A stretch of DNA of 14,699 nucleotides from Chloroflexi bacterium RBG_13_53_26 (GTDB lineage: Bacteria > Chloroflexota > Dehalococcoidia > UBA2247 > RBG-13-53-26): NCBI GenBank assembly GCA_001795035.1, contig MGMW01000088.1, positions 1-14,699 of the forward strand, in the 5' to 3' direction. Below the pieces are notes generated by a model. That model saw only the letters and a list, made by a program, of their open reading frames with translations. It had not been told where the DNA came from and did not search any database. Below are positions 14,223-14,699 of this stretch, piece by piece. Made by a program: the position numbers and the translations under genes. Every line of letters starts with the position of its first letter. The stretch's first letter is position 1.

Positions 14223-14661
14223 TAGATCCTCTCACTGGAATAAACTCAGGGTCTTCGGACACCGCTGTCGGCGTGTAGACCCAAAGCTCTGTATTTACCC
14301 GTTCAAAGCCGTTATTCCCAAGCACGGTTCGAAGTCCTTTATGGGTAACGAGCGCGATCGCTCCGCGGTTTAATATGCTGCACGCACGCTTGAGTTCGTG
14401 TTGGCAGAAAACCGTGGCATTATATTTCTCGCGCGGGCTGAGCGCAGGCGACACCACGTACCCGTCTGCGAACAAATAAGGCCCGTCCGTGTTCACGAGC
14501 GTAAAACCCGCCACAAGGCACGCGGCATAATCCTCGTGCGACACGAAAACGGTCTTATCTGTGCGCCGCGGTACGTACCCGAGCTGCTCCTGGCATAACG
14601 TCTCGTACTCTTGCCACCGCGTCTCTAGGGGTGGAACTAGATAAAAACCGGCGTCAACCAT
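14026..14661 (-). CDS. GNAT-like acetyltransferase-fold protein with basic AT-hook-like tail
   Basis: A 211-aa protein from the ATG at 14661; the frame stays open to the window edge, so a longer form is possible. A TGA in another frame overlaps this ATG as TGATG, hinting at coupling to an upstream gene. Residues about 45-120 have GNAT-like order: HEDYAACLVAGFTLVNTDGP, strand YLFADGYVVSPALS, helix REKYNATVFCQHELKRACSI, strand AIALVTHKGLRTVLGNNGFE and WVY. Such degenerate GNAT proteins sit upstream of terminases in several phage groups; acyl-transfer activity is unproven and no clear acetyl-CoA loop is seen. The last 60 residues are low-complexity with two HGEV repeats and a basic KKRGWPKGRKRGPR element resembling an AT-hook. 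Its 3' end overlaps the next gene by 197 nt. Confidence 0.5.
   Translation of the reverse strand: MVDAGFYLVPPLETRWQEYETLCQEQLGYVPRRTDKTVFVSHEDYAACLVAGFTLVNTDGPYLFADGYVVSPALSPREKYNATVFCQHELKRACSILNRGAIALVTHKGLRTVLGNNGFERVNTELWVYTPTAVSEDPEFIPVRGSNVEPTYVEDAHGEVAHGEVVPASTPGQVVPAQASKKRGWPKGRKRGPRTKPDPQSPSNPAQEGRI
14166..14195. repeat. Two perfect 15-bp tandem repeats in a dual-coded overlap
   Basis: CAACTTCTCCATGGG occurs at 14166-14180 and again, without gap, at 14181-14195. The following CATCTT is a decayed start of a third unit. Because 15 is divisible by 3 the repeat keeps both minus-strand frames: MEKLP/MEKLS in the small-terminase candidate and AHGEV twice in the GNAT-like protein. Copy-number change would therefore alter both proteins without frameshift. 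Confidence 0.9.
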
Positions 14662-14699
14662 CAGCACCACCACGTGTACGGAGGTCCTACGCAAGGCAG

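Noticed and set aside
13738..14373. Plus-strand open frame of 211 codons opposite the small-terminase candidate
   Set aside because: No ribosome site; Ser/Leu-rich composition fits an antisense shadow, and all supported genes use the other strand.
14661..14699. Twelve in-frame codons ending TGA just upstream of the GNAT-like gene, as the end of a further gene
   Set aside because: The TGATG overlap is suggestive, but 39 bases at the window edge are too little to support a gene call.

Overview
The window is a piece of the virion-structure region of a tailed double-stranded DNA phage, either a free virus or a prophage. All sixteen supported genes lie on the minus strand and are read from the right edge toward position 1. 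They are tightly packed, with many start/stop overlaps of the ATGA, GTGA or TAATG type. The order is: small-terminase candidate, large terminase, portal, scaffold candidate, major capsid protein, gp4-like adaptor, gp10-like tail/stabilisation protein. This is the module order of P22-type short-tailed phages (podovirus architecture), with extra genes inserted. No integrase, lysis, replication, tRNA or CRISPR feature is visible, so host and lifestyle cannot be read from this window.

Right part (14699 to about 11190): packaging. A GNAT-like protein with a basic tail overlaps the small-terminase candidate by about 197 nt. Two small unknown proteins and a protein with a beta-rich C-terminal domain follow, then the large terminase (Walker A, Walker B, RNase H-like nuclease residues).

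Middle part (11174 to 7310): portal, a 72-aa protein, a 229-aa protein containing what looks like a GroES-type co-chaperonin domain, and an acidic/coiled-coil scaffold candidate. A 150-nt gap follows. It carries a near-consensus sigma70-type promoter (TTGACA, 17-nt spacer, TAATCT, with an extended -10 TG). This promoter would give a separate, probably strong, transcript for the next genes: a 164-aa protein, a 216-aa beta-rich structural protein, the major capsid protein and a 315-aa beta-helix protein. That unit ends at a strong intrinsic terminator (4067-4100).

Left part (4041 to 1): a small CxxC...CxxH protein, the gp4-like adaptor, a second beta-helix protein related to the first, a 550-aa pectate-lyase-fold tailspike, and the N-terminal 185 residues of a gp10-like protein that runs off the left edge. 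In sequence, these genes package DNA, build and mature the head, close the portal vertex and add the host-binding spike.

The points most worth a second look are the GroES-like protein beside the scaffold, the dual-coded overlap with a 15-bp tandem repeat, the three beta-helix proteins (two clearly related to each other), and the isolated capsid transcription unit.
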